DNA of 37,342 nt from an uncultured Eggerthellaceae bacterium (GCA_910588435.1 CAJUPL010000020.1:1-37342), one strand, 5' to 3'; numbered from the stretch's first letter, positions 1 to 7,777 are shown. The notes: generated from the sequence alone by a model not told the origin. Program-made: numbers and translations.

Positions 1-129
1 CTCACTGGTGGCGAAGCATGCGATGGCTGGTACCCGAGCGTTTCTGAAGGCAAGGTCGAATGTGGTATATCCAACCACATTCGACCGCCAGCCTGAGGCC
101 TAGCGAGGGTGCCAGCCATCGCATGTGAG
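1..129. repeat. Nested hairpin at left window edge
   Basis: No gene is supported here. Bases 17-30 pair perfectly with 112-125 (14 bp), continued by ACCC (32-35) with GGGT (107-110). Inside lies a second perfect 12-bp stem, 54-65 with 75-86. CTCAC at 1-5 may also pair with GTGAG at 125-129. It abuts the hairpin mosaic at 165-498 and may be a further module of it; the window edge may cut it. Confidence 0.6.
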
Positions 130-164
130 CGGGAAGAGGGCTGGAGCGGGATGTGGCCGGATTG

Positions 165-498
165 GTGGTCTGCGCCAGGCTAGGTTGCCTGGCGTGATGC
201 TGGAATCCGGGTGTTCGCAGGCTATCGCCTACGTTACGCATTGCTGGCGCAATGCTGCGCTTGCAATGCAAGCGCCCACACATGGGGGGGTACTGCGCTT
301 GCAATGCAAGCGCCCACAATTGGGGGCAACTGCGGCTGCAATGCAGCCGCCTACCGCAGGGGGTGCACCTGGATAGGTGGCCGAGAGGCCACCAAGGCCG
401 CTACAGATGCATGAGCGACAAGCGAATGCATCTGTTAAAGGCCGTTATAAAAGTGCACAGGCATGTTCTTTGCCTGTGCAGCATTTTTGAGGCCGCAA
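165..498 (-). repeat. Hairpin mosaic locus L1, downstream of rsgA
   Basis: Read on the minus strand it follows the rsgA stop and has the full module order. M1: a stem of TGCACAGGCA (454-463) with 471-480. M2: 404-412 with 426-434, between two CGGCC words. M3: GGTGGCC/GGCCACC at 376-393. Three H1 hairpins at 332-350, 295-313 and 257-275, about 38 bases apart. H2: GCATTGC/GCAATGC at 238-255. H3: 216-233, with one mismatch. H4: CGCCAGGC/GCCTGGCG at 173-194. Peptides predicted from these repeats in several frames look like shadows. Confidence 0.85.
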
Positions 499-508
499 GA
501 GGATCAGG

Positions 509-1459
509 TTAGTTCCTCCACCCCTGCTGGCGGAGCTTCTCCTGGGTGTCCGCAAGCTCGGCGCGCAAGCCCAGGTAGGACGCCAGCCGCTCCTCGGACA
601 GCTCCCCGCGCGCGATGGCCGCCTGCACAGCGCACCCCGGCTCGGCCCCGTGCGCGCAATCCCGGAACTTGCACTCGCTAGCCAGCACCTCAACATCGGC
701 GAACGCCGCAGCGATTCCAGCCTCAGCATCCCAAAGCCCCATGCCGCGCACGCCCGGCATGTCCACGATCTTCCCGCCGCCCGGCAGCTGGATGGTTTCA
801 CGTGAAACCGTCGTATGCCGCCCCTTGCCGTCGCCCTCGCGCACGCTGGATGTCTTCCGAAGATCCTCCCCGGTCAGACGGTTGATCAGCGTGGACTTCC
901 CAGCGCCAGACTGCCCCATCAGCACAGCCGTCAGCCCAGGCGGCACCATCTCGCGAACGCGATCCACGCACGCATCATCGCCTCGGGAGAGCACCACTAC
1001 TGGAACCCCGTTGCCCACCAGCGCCTCCACAGCACGAACCCCGTTCGCCACCTCTTCTTCAGGCAGCAGGTCCGCCTTCGTGAGCAGCACCGCCACGTCC
1101 GCGCCCGTCTCGAACGCCAGCACCAGCTCGCGCTCCATCCGCCGCAAGTTCAGCCGGTCAAGCGGCTGCACAACGAACACCAGCCCGAAGTTCGCCGCCA
1201 TCACCTGCTCCGCCGTGCGCTCGCGCGGATCGCGCCGCACAAGCTGCGTCCGCCGCGGCAACAGCTCCCGGATCACGCACACATCGTGCGCATCCGGCTG
1301 TGAAACCAGCACCTCATCCCCGATCACCGCGCGCGTGTTCGCACCCTTCACCAGCTCAGTGGCGTGCTCGCACCGAACGCGTTCGCCACCCTCAAGCTCA
1401 ACAAGCGGCAGTGACCGGTCAAGCTTGACCACGGTCCCGCGAACGGAGTTCTCACTCAT
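509..1459 (-). CDS. rsgA: Ribosome small subunit-dependent GTPase A (RsgA)
   Basis: RsgA is a circularly permuted GTPase that helps the 30S ribosomal subunit mature. The 316-residue product has an N-terminal OB-fold-like part (about 1-70), the G4 motif LTKAD (126-130) ahead of the P-loop GQSGAGKST (182-190), G3 DMPGVRG, and a C-terminal Cys/His zinc knuckle (ECKFRDC, then H and a further C). The motif order and length fit the family. ATG at 1459 overlaps the TGA of the upstream lipoprotein gene as ATGA, so translation is probably coupled. A near-perfect parS (794-809) lies inside the coding sequence. A structured repeat locus follows the stop on the sense strand. Confidence 0.96.
   Translation of the reverse strand: MSENSVRGTVVKLDRSLPLVELEGGERVRCEHATELVKGANTRAVIGDEVLVSQPDAHDVCVIRELLPRRTQLVRRDPRERTAEQVMAANFGLVFVVQPLDRLNLRRMERELVLAFETGADVAVLLTKADLLPEEEVANGVRAVEALVGNGVPVVVLSRGDDACVDRVREMVPPGLTAVLMGQSGAGKSTLINRLTGEDLRKTSSVREGDGKGRHTTVSRETIQLPGGGKIVDMPGVRGMGLWDAEAGIAAAFADVEVLASECKFRDCAHGAEPGCAVQAAIARGELSEERLASYLGLRAELADTQEKLRQQGWRN
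794..809. promoter_or_regulatory. Near-consensus parS inside rsgA
   Basis: GGTTTCACGTGAAACC is a perfect 16-bp palindrome that matches the parS consensus TGTTTCACGTGAAACA at 14 of 16 bases. Only the two outer bases differ, and they differ symmetrically. It is read through by rsgA. It lies about 17.6 kb from the main parS cluster, on the other replication arm. ParB binding is inferred. Confidence 0.6.
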
Positions 1460-2100
1460 AGCTGATTCTCCCGGATCCGGCGGAACACCAGCAACAGCCC
1501 CAGGCCGATGACCACAAGCACCAGGCCGGGCACAACCTGCCCCATGTTGAACGGCGACGCCGTGCTGTACCCGCGCGCCTGCACCGAGACGGTGGTTGCG
1601 TGCAGGTCAGACACGCCCTCGTGGTCCTTGCACGCCAGGTTGAACGTGCCGCGCACCTGCAGCGTGGTGCCATGCCGCCCGTAAGCGCCGAACGTGTCGA
1701 TCGCGTTCGCAGAGTTCGCGGTCATGTAAACAGCCACCTCAGAATACGTCCCGTCCACGGCCTCCAGCGTAATCCAGCAGTACGTGGGGTCCTTTTCCGC
1801 CAGCACGCGGTCACCCACAACCTCGCCCACCACCTGCACGGTCTGCCCGTCAATGTAGGAATCCGCCTTCTCCAGCGAGGAGATGGTGGCGTCGTAGATG
1901 AACGAGCTGTCCGGCAGCTGCGAGGGGTTGATGCTGTTCTCCAGCTCCTCCGTGTTGGACGTGCCGCCGCCTTGCGGGCTGGCGTCTGGCAGGTCTTCCG
2001 GGGAGCAGCCGCTGATGGCGAACGTGCCAACCAGCAAGATGGCCAGCAGCACGGCGCGAACAGCGTGAACAGGGGACGTAGCACTGTTCACTAGCCTCAC
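1456..2100 (-). CDS. Putative lipoprotein with OB-fold-like domain and C-terminal membrane segment
   Basis: Unrecognised protein of 214 residues. GTG at 2100 shares GTGA with the trkH stop, and a GGGGG-containing ribosome site lies about 9 bases upstream; GTG at 2091 is an alternative. The N-terminus is a lipoprotein signal with hydrophobic LLAILLVGTFAISGC, whose AISGC fits a lipobox. The middle (from DGQTVQVVGEVVGDRV to about VQARGY) alternates strands in the manner of an OB fold. The C-terminus has one membrane helix (VVPGLVLVVIGLGLLLVF) and a basic end. It would thus be anchored at both ends outside the membrane. Its place between trkH and rsgA, with 4-base overlaps on both sides, shows co-expression. 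No function is claimed; the open frame upstream of 2100 is only a shadow of trkH. Confidence 0.8.
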   Translation of the reverse strand: MRLVNSATSPVHAVRAVLLAILLVGTFAISGCSPEDLPDASPQGGGTSNTEELENSINPSQLPDSSFIYDATISSLEKADSYIDGQTVQVVGEVVGDRVLAEKDPTYCWITLEAVDGTYSEVAVYMTANSANAIDTFGAYGRHGTTLQVRGTFNLACKDHEGVSDLHATTVSVQARGYSTASPFNMGQVVPGLVLVVIGLGLLLVFRRIRENQL

Positions 2101-3626
2101 GAGCGCGCACCCCCTTTCGCAGACCTCCGCGGGATCACCGAGGAGATGATCTGCGCCACCAGCGCCAGCAGCGTGATGAACTCCAGACGGCCCACCCACA
2201 TCTGCAGGATGTAGAAGAGCTCCAGCGTGACCGGCATGCCCGGGCTGGCAAGGCCTGTGATCAGGCCGCCGTTGGACGCCATGCAGATGGATTCGAAGAT
2301 GGATTGCGTGGCGTCGTAGCCGTGCGCGATGCCCACCAGCGCACCGATCACGTACGTGACCACGTACAGCACGAAGATGGTCATGGCCTCCTTGACCGCC
2401 GTGGGGGTCAGCATTCTCCGGCCAACGTGGTGGTAGGACTCCACCACGCGCGCGGAGTCCGGGGACACCGCCTCTTTGACCGTTTGCAGGATGGATTTCG
2501 CGATGATGCCGAACCGGTACAGCTTGATGCCGCCCGCGGTGGAGCCGGCCGCGCCGCCTACCGCCATGAGCAGCGCCAGCGTGAGGAACGCGCCGCTGGT
2601 CAGCACCGTCAGCAGCTGATTGGGCGTGATGACGGAGAAGCCCGTGGTGGTGAAGCATGCCACCACCATGTACACGCCACGGCGTAGCAGCGCCGGTAGG
2701 TCCGCGAACAGGGTGGACGCGGACAGCGACGCCATGAACACCACCACCATGACGGCCACCCAGATGACCATGGTGCGCGTTTCGATGTCACGGAAGAACG
2801 GGCGAACGTTGCCCTTCCACACCTCGTAGTAGATCACGAAGCTGATGGAGCCCATGATCATGAGAACGATGGTCACCGTTTCCAGCAGGAACGAGTGGTA
2901 GTACAGGATAGATTGCTGCATGGGCGCGAAGCCGCCGGTCACGAAGCCGGAGATGCTGACCCAGAGCGCCTGCAGGATGCCGCGCGCGGGCTCGAAGCCT
3001 TCCAGCAAGAGGAACGCGGACAGCAGGATGGTTGCCACGCCGATCACAACCGCGGTCACCTTCGCGATGAACTGCGCAGTCTGGATCACATTCGGCACCA
3101 CATGCTCACTGCGCGCCTCCGACGAGTACAGCTGGCTGCCGGCGCCTTTGCCGAACATGCCCAGGGAGAGCGCCACGACGATGAGGCCCAGGCCGCCAAG
3201 CAGGTGCATCATGAAGCGGAACATATTGTCTGCGTAGGAGAGGTGGTCTAGGTCGATGATGAGAGACGCGCCGGTGGTGGTGATGCCGCTCACGCCGTCG
3301 AACAGGGCGTCCAGGAAAGTGGTGTAGTGGCCGGAGAGGTAGAGCGGGATGGAGCAGAACAGGCCGATGACCAGCCAGGCCAGGCCCACCACGGCCAGCG
3401 CTTGCTGGCGGTTCAGGCGGCCGGGTTGGATGCGGCAGAAGCGCAGGGCTGCGCCGCTGGTCAGCGTGATGCCGATGGCTAGCAGGTAGCGGCTGGCGGC
3501 GTCCCACTCTTGGAAGAGCAGCGCTGTGACCAGCGGGATGGCCATCAGGATGGCCGACCATGTGACCAGCACGCCAAGGTAGTGGCCAACAACTCGCAGG
3601 TCATAGAACGTGAAGCGTTGCCACAT
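2097..3626 (-). CDS. trkH: TrkH/KtrB-family potassium uptake membrane subunit
   Basis: Multi-pass channel-like protein of 509 residues that brings K+ into the cell, usually gated by a cytosolic TrkA/KtrA subunit; none is seen in this window. Four P-loop filter regions are visible: GITTTGAS, SGFVTGGFAP, CFTTTGFSV and ASNGGLITG, each with membrane helices around it as in the superfamily of K+ transporters. Length and the start MWQRFTFYDLR fit the family. It begins 16 bases after a small membrane-protein gene and ends in a GTGA overlap with the lipoprotein gene, so the three look like one transcript that runs into rsgA. Distinguishing TrkH from TrkG/KtrB needs a family search. Confidence 0.93.
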   Translation of the reverse strand: MWQRFTFYDLRVVGHYLGVLVTWSAILMAIPLVTALLFQEWDAASRYLLAIGITLTSGAALRFCRIQPGRLNRQQALAVVGLAWLVIGLFCSIPLYLSGHYTTFLDALFDGVSGITTTGASLIIDLDHLSYADNMFRFMMHLLGGLGLIVVALSLGMFGKGAGSQLYSSEARSEHVVPNVIQTAQFIAKVTAVVIGVATILLSAFLLLEGFEPARGILQALWVSISGFVTGGFAPMQQSILYYHSFLLETVTIVLMIMGSISFVIYYEVWKGNVRPFFRDIETRTMVIWVAVMVVVFMASLSASTLFADLPALLRRGVYMVVACFTTTGFSVITPNQLLTVLTSGAFLTLALLMAVGGAAGSTAGGIKLYRFGIIAKSILQTVKEAVSPDSARVVESYHHVGRRMLTPTAVKEAMTIFVLYVVTYVIGALVGIAHGYDATQSIFESICMASNGGLITGLASPGMPVTLELFYILQMWVGRLEFITLLALVAQIISSVIPRRSAKGGARS

Positions 3627-3642
3627 TCCGGGCGCCCTCTGC

Positions 3643-3858
3643 TTACGCGCCCGCGCCGGCCAGCGCCGCCACCATGCGCACGATGAACGTGAGCACCCAG
3701 AGCGCGGCCACGAACGCCAGGATGAACAGCACCACCACGCCCACGCCCGTGAGCGCGGGCATAACGCTTGCGAACGCGGCTCCGGCTCTTGAGCCTTCCG
3801 GGCTTGTGCCCTTTGTGGCTGCGCGTGCGGTTTTCGGCTTCTTCAACATGCGGCTCAT
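3643..3858 (-). CDS. Small membrane protein upstream of trkH
   Basis: Unrecognised protein of about 71 residues. A basic N-terminus (MSRMLKKPKTARAATKG) is followed by one long hydrophobic stretch (about 33-63, VVVLFILAFVAALWVLTFIV) that could be one long or two short membrane helices. The open frame continues upstream to 4053, but that part runs through structured DNA and has no clear ribosome site. TATAAT overlaps the chosen ATG, so a start at the second Met (3849) on a short-leader or leaderless message is possible. It ends 16 bases before trkH and is probably in its operon; an accessory role in K+ uptake would be pure guesswork. Confidence 0.6.
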   Translation of the reverse strand: MSRMLKKPKTARAATKGTSPEGSRAGAAFASVMPALTGVGVVVLFILAFVAALWVLTFIVRMVAALAGAGA

Positions 3859-4194
3859 TATAGTGAACCTGCTGCATTTGCGCCTTTGCTGCCTTGATCC
3901 GGTGTCGCGGGCTTCTTGTTCCGCCGTTCTTGCGAAACGGCGGATTGAATTGACTGCTGCGCCCTGAGCCATGCGAAAATCACTTCGCATGGCGAAGAAG
4001 TGCCCTAGGGGTGCGGCTCCGAATGGCACCTGACCTTGCCCCTTGTTTTGCACTCTTCACAGCCCTTAGGCTGCTCGGTGCAAAGGCGGGGCAATCTCAG
4101 GCACCCTTCGAACCCTCGCTTTCTTTGCCTGACCTGATTCTCTTTCAATTCCTCTTGCTGTTTTGCTCAACCTGCTGCACCTACTTGACTCATG
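3859..4194. repeat. Gene-free stretch with several hairpins
   Basis: No gene is supported. Three stems are visible: CCGCCGTT with AACGGCGG (3921-3943), ATGCGAA with TTCGCAT (3971-3990), and a long nested hairpin at 4029-4101 in which CCTGA/TCAGG, TTGCCCC/GGGGCAA, TTTGCAC/GTGCAAA and CAGCC/GGCTG pair in order from outside in. The word ATCCGGTGTCGCGGGC (3897-3912) recurs at 4201 and, inverted, near 5080, which links this stretch to the mosaic family. Confidence 0.65.
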
Positions 4195-4510
4195 CCCCCA
4201 ATCCGGTGTCGCGGGCACGCTGTGCCCGCTCCGTTTATAACGGCCTTTAACATCCCGCATTCGCTTTTGCGCTCATGCGGAATGTAGCGGCCTTGGGGTG
4301 CTCACGCACCCCGTTCCAGGTGAAACCTCTCCCCCTCCTGGAATCGCCTCCCCCTTCTTATGGGCGCTTCCATTGGAAGCGCAGCAACTCCCCCTTCCTG
4401 TGGGCGCTTGCATTGCAAGCGCAGCATTGCGATGAGCAATGCGTAACTTGCCCGACAGGGCAAGAACACCCGGATGCCAGCTCCAGCTCAGGCCATCTAG
4501 CCTGACGCAG
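4195..4510 (+). repeat. Hairpin mosaic locus L2
   Basis: Full module order on the plus strand: M1 (GCGGGCAC/GTGCCCGC), M2 (CCGCAT/ATGCGG within AACGGCC...AGCGGCC), M3 (GGGGTGC/GCACCCC), an extra TTCCAGG/CCTGGAA stem, two H1 hairpins (4364-4382 with CTTCC/GGAAG arms; 4404-4422 with CTTGC/GCAAG arms), H2 (GCATTGC/GCAATGC), H3 (CTTGCCC/GGGCAAG) and H4 (TCAGGC/GCCTGA, 4488-4505). It faces L3, so the two loci meet tail to tail. Confidence 0.85.
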
Positions 4511-4579
4511 ATGATCTATCTGGGAAGGTGGGGCAGCACCCCTTCAGGGGTAGCTCATGGGATCTTCAGCTTGGAGGCT

Positions 4580-4700
4580 ATCTGCGCCAGGCCATATTGT
4601 CTGACCAGTTGCTAGCTTCCGGGTGTTCGCAGGCTGACGCCTGCGTTACGTTGCACTGGCGTGCAACTGCGGCTGCGATGCAGCCGCCCACAGGTAGGGA
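4580..4700 (-). repeat. Hairpin mosaic locus L3, distal part (H1-H2-H3-H4)
   Basis: On the minus strand: H1 at 4669-4687 (GGCTGC/GCAGCC arms), H2 with GTTGCAC/GTGCAAC arms, H3 with CGCAGGC/GCCTGCG arms, and a degraded H4 near 4587-4604. The M1-M2-M3 part of the same locus lies at 4985-5104, separated from this part by other structured DNA, as if the locus had been interrupted. Confidence 0.8.
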
Positions 4701-4746
4701 GTTGCTGCTGATTTGCGCACACTGACATCCTGGGTTGCCGCGTTGC

Positions 4747-4871
4747 GGCACGCCACGAAAACGGTGGCGTGCCCTACGTCAACCTGAATAATCTCTCCTG
4801 TTGATAGTGGGGTTGACCAGAGGTTTGGTGTCAGGTGGACGTAGGGCAAGGCACCGCATTTGTGCCTTGCC
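4747..4871. repeat. Three successive long hairpins inside L3
   Basis: Three stems follow each other: 4747-4756 with 4764-4773 (10 bp, perfect); 4772-4780 plus 4782-4787 with 4831-4836 plus 4838-4846 (15 bp with one mismatch); and 4845-4854 with 4862-4871 (10 bp, perfect). Related words (CGCGTTGCG, TGCCTTGCCGC and GGCAAGCGGGA) recur at 14,665-14,715 near dnaA. No gene is supported here. Confidence 0.7.
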
Positions 4872-4924
4872 GCCCATTGGCAAGCGGGATCGCTGGCGTC
4901 CGAATTCATCTGCAACCCTATATA

Positions 4925-4981
4925 TGACCAAAAAGGTCAATGACATTAAGCACGGGGAATTGTCATTGACCTGAGAGGTCA
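4925..4981. repeat. TGACC-N5-GGTCA twin-palindrome element, copy E1
   Basis: Two TGACC-N5-GGTCA palindromes (4925-4939 and 4967-4981) flank a loop, and their inner halves also pair as an 11-bp stem (4935-4945 with 4961-4971). The loop is nearly the reverse complement of the loop of copy E2 upstream of dnaN, so this is the same element in the opposite orientation. It sits within mosaic locus L3. Confidence 0.8.
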
Positions 4982-4984
4982 TCA

Positions 4985-5104
4985 TTAGGATAGGCGCACG
5001 TGAGTGCGCCAAGGCCGCTACTTTGAATTGCGATATCGCAATTCAAAGTTAAAGGCCGTAATAAAAAGAGCGGGCACAGCGTGCCCGCGACACCGGATTG
5101 AGGG
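4985..5104 (-). repeat. Hairpin mosaic locus L3, proximal part (M1-M2-M3) after gyrA
   Basis: Read on the minus strand this follows the gyrA stop by about 60 bases: M1 (GCGGGCAC/GTGCCCGC), M2 (a 12-bp stem, CTTTGAATTGCG with its complement, between CGGCC words) and M3 (GGCGCAC/GTGCGCC). It may serve as the 3' end of the gyrA message; M1 is not followed by a convincing U-tract, so intrinsic termination is unproven. Confidence 0.8.
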
Positions 5105-5163
5105 CATGAGCAGAGAAGGAGCACCCGGAACCAGCAAGCATTCCGAGCCCCCTTCGCCAGCCT

Positions 5164-7743
5164 TTATTCTTCCGTCACCGCCACAGCAGTAACTCTGTCC
5201 CCGTCAGCGATGTTCATCACATGCACGCCCTGCGTGGAGCGCCCAAGCTCAGAGATGCCGGACACCGGCGTGCGCACGATGATGCCTTCCTCAGAGATGA
5301 TCATCACCTCGTCATCCGGCTGCACCACCTTCATGGCCACAAGCAGGCCCTTCTTCTGCGTCATCACGATGGTGTAAACGCCCTGGCCACCACGGTGATG
5401 CTCCGGATACTCCGCAATTGGCGTGCGCTTGCCGTACCCCTTCTCGGTGATCACGAACAGGTCAGTGTCCGGCCGCGCGATCTCCATGCCAAGCACGTGC
5501 GCATCAGCAGGCACGTTCATTCCGCGAACGCCGGTGGTGCCACGCCCCATGGACCGCACTTCGCTCTCGTTCCAAAGGATCGCCTTGCCAGAAGACGACA
5601 CCATGATCACCTTCTCGCCCTCAGCCACGCGGCGAACGGAGATCAGCTCGTCACCTTCTTTCAGGTTGATTGCGATCAAGCCCTCGCGGCGCGTGCGGTC
5701 GTACAGGTCCATGGCCGTCTTCTTCACCATGCCGTTGGAGGTTGCGAACATGAGGTATTCGTTCTCCGGGAACTCTTTCGTGGAGATGACCGCGCTGATC
5801 GTCTCGCCCTTCTCAAGGGAGAGCAGGTTCACGATGGCAGTCCCGCGTGCATGGCGCGAAGCCTCCGGGATGTCGTACACCTTCAGGCGGTAGACCTTGC
5901 CCTTATTGGAGAAGAACAGCATGTAGGAGTGGTTCGTGGCAACGAACAGGTGCTCCACGAAATCCGAATCCTTCAGGTTCACGCTCTGCATGCCCTTGCC
6001 GCCGCGCTTCTGCTGCTTGTAAACGGACGTTGGCATTCGCTTGATATAACCAGCTTTCGTCATGGTGACCACCATGGAATCATCAGCGATCAGATCCTCA
6101 ACGTCGATATCCTTCGCGGCACCGCTGATCTTCGTGACGCGTTTCGTCTGATACTTCTTGCGGATCTCCGCCAATTCATCCTTGATTATCTGGCGAACCA
6201 GTCCCTCATCTTCAAGGACTCGCTTGTAATAAGCGATCTTCTCACGCAGTTCTGCAAGCTCTTGCTCGATCTTCGTGCGCTCCAGTCCGGTGAGTCGGCG
6301 AAGGCGCATCTCCAGGATGGCGTCAGTCTGGCGCTTGGACAGCCCGAAGCGCTCCGTCAGGCGAGCGGCCGCTTCCTTATCCGTCTCAGAGGAGCGGATG
6401 ATGTGGATGACCTCGTCGATGTTGTCCAGCGCGATGATGTATCCCTCGAGGATATGAGCACGCTCTTCCGCTTTCGCCAGCTCGTACTTGGTGCGGCGAA
6501 CGATGACGTCGATCTGATGCTGGATGTAGTAGTGCAGGATCTCCTTCAGTGACAGCACGCGCGGGGTGTTGTCCACCAGCGCCAGCATGTTGATGCCGAA
6601 GCCAACTTGCAGCTGCGTGTGCTTGTACAGCTTGTTGAGGACAACCTGCGGGATGGCGTTCGATTTCAGATCGATGATGATGTCGATGCCGTGGCGGTCA
6701 GCTGCGTCATGGATGTTGCTGATCTCAGGCAGCTTCTTGTCGCGCACCAGCTCGCCCAGCTTCTCAAGCAGGCGCTTGCGGTTGACCTGGTACGGGATCT
6801 CCTTCACCACGATGGAGTTGCGGCCGTTCTTCTTCTCGACGATCTCAGCCTTAGCGCGGATGGTGATGTTGCCGTGGCCAGTGGCGTACGCGTCTTGGAT
6901 GCCCTTCTTGCCCATGATGATGCCACCAGTTGGGAAGTCTGGCCCGGGCAGCACCTCCATCAGCTCTTCCACGCTGACGTCTGGGTTGTCCAGCATCATG
7001 CAGGTTGCGTCTATTGTCTCACCCAAGTTGTGCGGCGGGATGTTCGTTGCCATACCAACCGCGATGCCGTTCGAACCGTTGACCAGCAGGTTGGGGAAAC
7101 GCGCCGGGAGAACGACGGGTTCCTGCAGGGATTCATCATAGTTCGGTTGGAAATCCACCGTTTCCTTGTCAAGATCCCGGAGTAATTCCATCGCAGGCTT
7201 GTCAAGGCGTGACTCCGTATAACGCATGGCTGCGGCGGAGTCACCGTCGATGGAGCCGAAGTTGCCGTGACCGTCAATGAGCGGCAAGCGCATTGAGAAC
7301 GGCTGCGCCAAGCGGACCATGGTGTCATACACGGCGGAGTCACCATGCGGGTGGTACTTGCCAATAACGTCACCAACGGTACGCGCGGACTTCATATGCG
7401 GCTTTGATGGCAGGTAGCCGGACTCGTTCATGGCGTAGAGGATGCGGCGGTGCACCGGCTTCAGGCCATCGCGAACGTCCGGCAGAGCGCGCGCAACGAT
7501 GACGCTCATGGAGTACTCCAAGAACGATTGCTGCATCTCCTGCCCAAGCTCGGCCGGCTGAATGGCCAGCTCACCCGCAAAGGCGCTAGTCTCCCCTTCG
7601 CCCTCTTCGGCTTCCTCGGCCTGCTTGGCCGCTTCCACCATGTCCGCGGTCTCCTCCGCCTCCTGCTCAGGCGTTAGCCCCTCGTCATCCACCACGGGCA
7701 ATTCGTCTTCCGGATTAGTCCCTGTTTCATCGATATCTGCCAT
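5164..7743 (-). CDS. gyrA: DNA gyrase subunit A
   Basis: Breakage-rejoining subunit of gyrase (A2B2), which introduces negative supercoils. The 859-residue protein carries the catalytic Tyr in AAMRYTE (about Tyr175), the quinolone-pocket region HPHGDSAVYD (Ser136 and Asp140, equivalent to E. coli Ser83 and Asp87, both in the usual drug-sensitive form), and the GyrA box QKRGGKG that marks a supercoiling enzyme rather than topoisomerase IV. A beta-pinwheel C-terminal domain follows. Odd point: about 65 acidic residues rich in Glu and Asp precede the usual start near QPAELGQEMQQSF. An AAGGAGG site lies just upstream of the ATG at 7743, which supports translation of the extension. A nuclease cassette separates it from gyrB. 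Confidence 0.98.
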   Translation of the reverse strand: MADIDETGTNPEDELPVVDDEGLTPEQEAEETADMVEAAKQAEEAEEGEGETSAFAGELAIQPAELGQEMQQSFLEYSMSVIVARALPDVRDGLKPVHRRILYAMNESGYLPSKPHMKSARTVGDVIGKYHPHGDSAVYDTMVRLAQPFSMRLPLIDGHGNFGSIDGDSAAAMRYTESRLDKPAMELLRDLDKETVDFQPNYDESLQEPVVLPARFPNLLVNGSNGIAVGMATNIPPHNLGETIDATCMMLDNPDVSVEELMEVLPGPDFPTGGIIMGKKGIQDAYATGHGNITIRAKAEIVEKKNGRNSIVVKEIPYQVNRKRLLEKLGELVRDKKLPEISNIHDAADRHGIDIIIDLKSNAIPQVVLNKLYKHTQLQVGFGINMLALVDNTPRVLSLKEILHYYIQHQIDVIVRRTKYELAKAEERAHILEGYIIALDNIDEVIHIIRSSETDKEAAARLTERFGLSKRQTDAILEMRLRRLTGLERTKIEQELAELREKIAYYKRVLEDEGLVRQIIKDELAEIRKKYQTKRVTKISGAAKDIDVEDLIADDSMVVTMTKAGYIKRMPTSVYKQQKRGGKGMQSVNLKDSDFVEHLFVATNHSYMLFFSNKGKVYRLKVYDIPEASRHARGTAIVNLLSLEKGETISAVISTKEFPENEYLMFATSNGMVKKTAMDLYDRTRREGLIAINLKEGDELISVRRVAEGEKVIMVSSSGKAILWNESEVRSMGRGTTGVRGMNVPADAHVLGMEIARPDTDLFVITEKGYGKRTPIAEYPEHHRGGQGVYTIVMTQKKGLLVAMKVVQPDDEVMIISEEGIIVRTPVSGISELGRSTQGVHVMNIADGDRVTAVAVTEE

Positions 7744-7777
7744 TTATCCTCCTTGCTGCTTATAAAAGATCTAAAAA

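Noticed and set aside
615..1511. 298-residue plus-strand frame
   Set aside because: Antisense to rsgA and rich in Ser/Thr/Arg; rsgA itself is unmistakable.
2101..2658. Upstream extension of the lipoprotein frame
   Set aside because: It lies within trkH and has low-complexity shadow composition; the GTGA overlap and the signal sequence fix the start at 2100.
5221..6552. 443-residue open frame on the plus strand
   Set aside because: It is antisense to gyrA, has His/Leu/Val-rich sequence typical of a shadow frame, and has no ribosome site.
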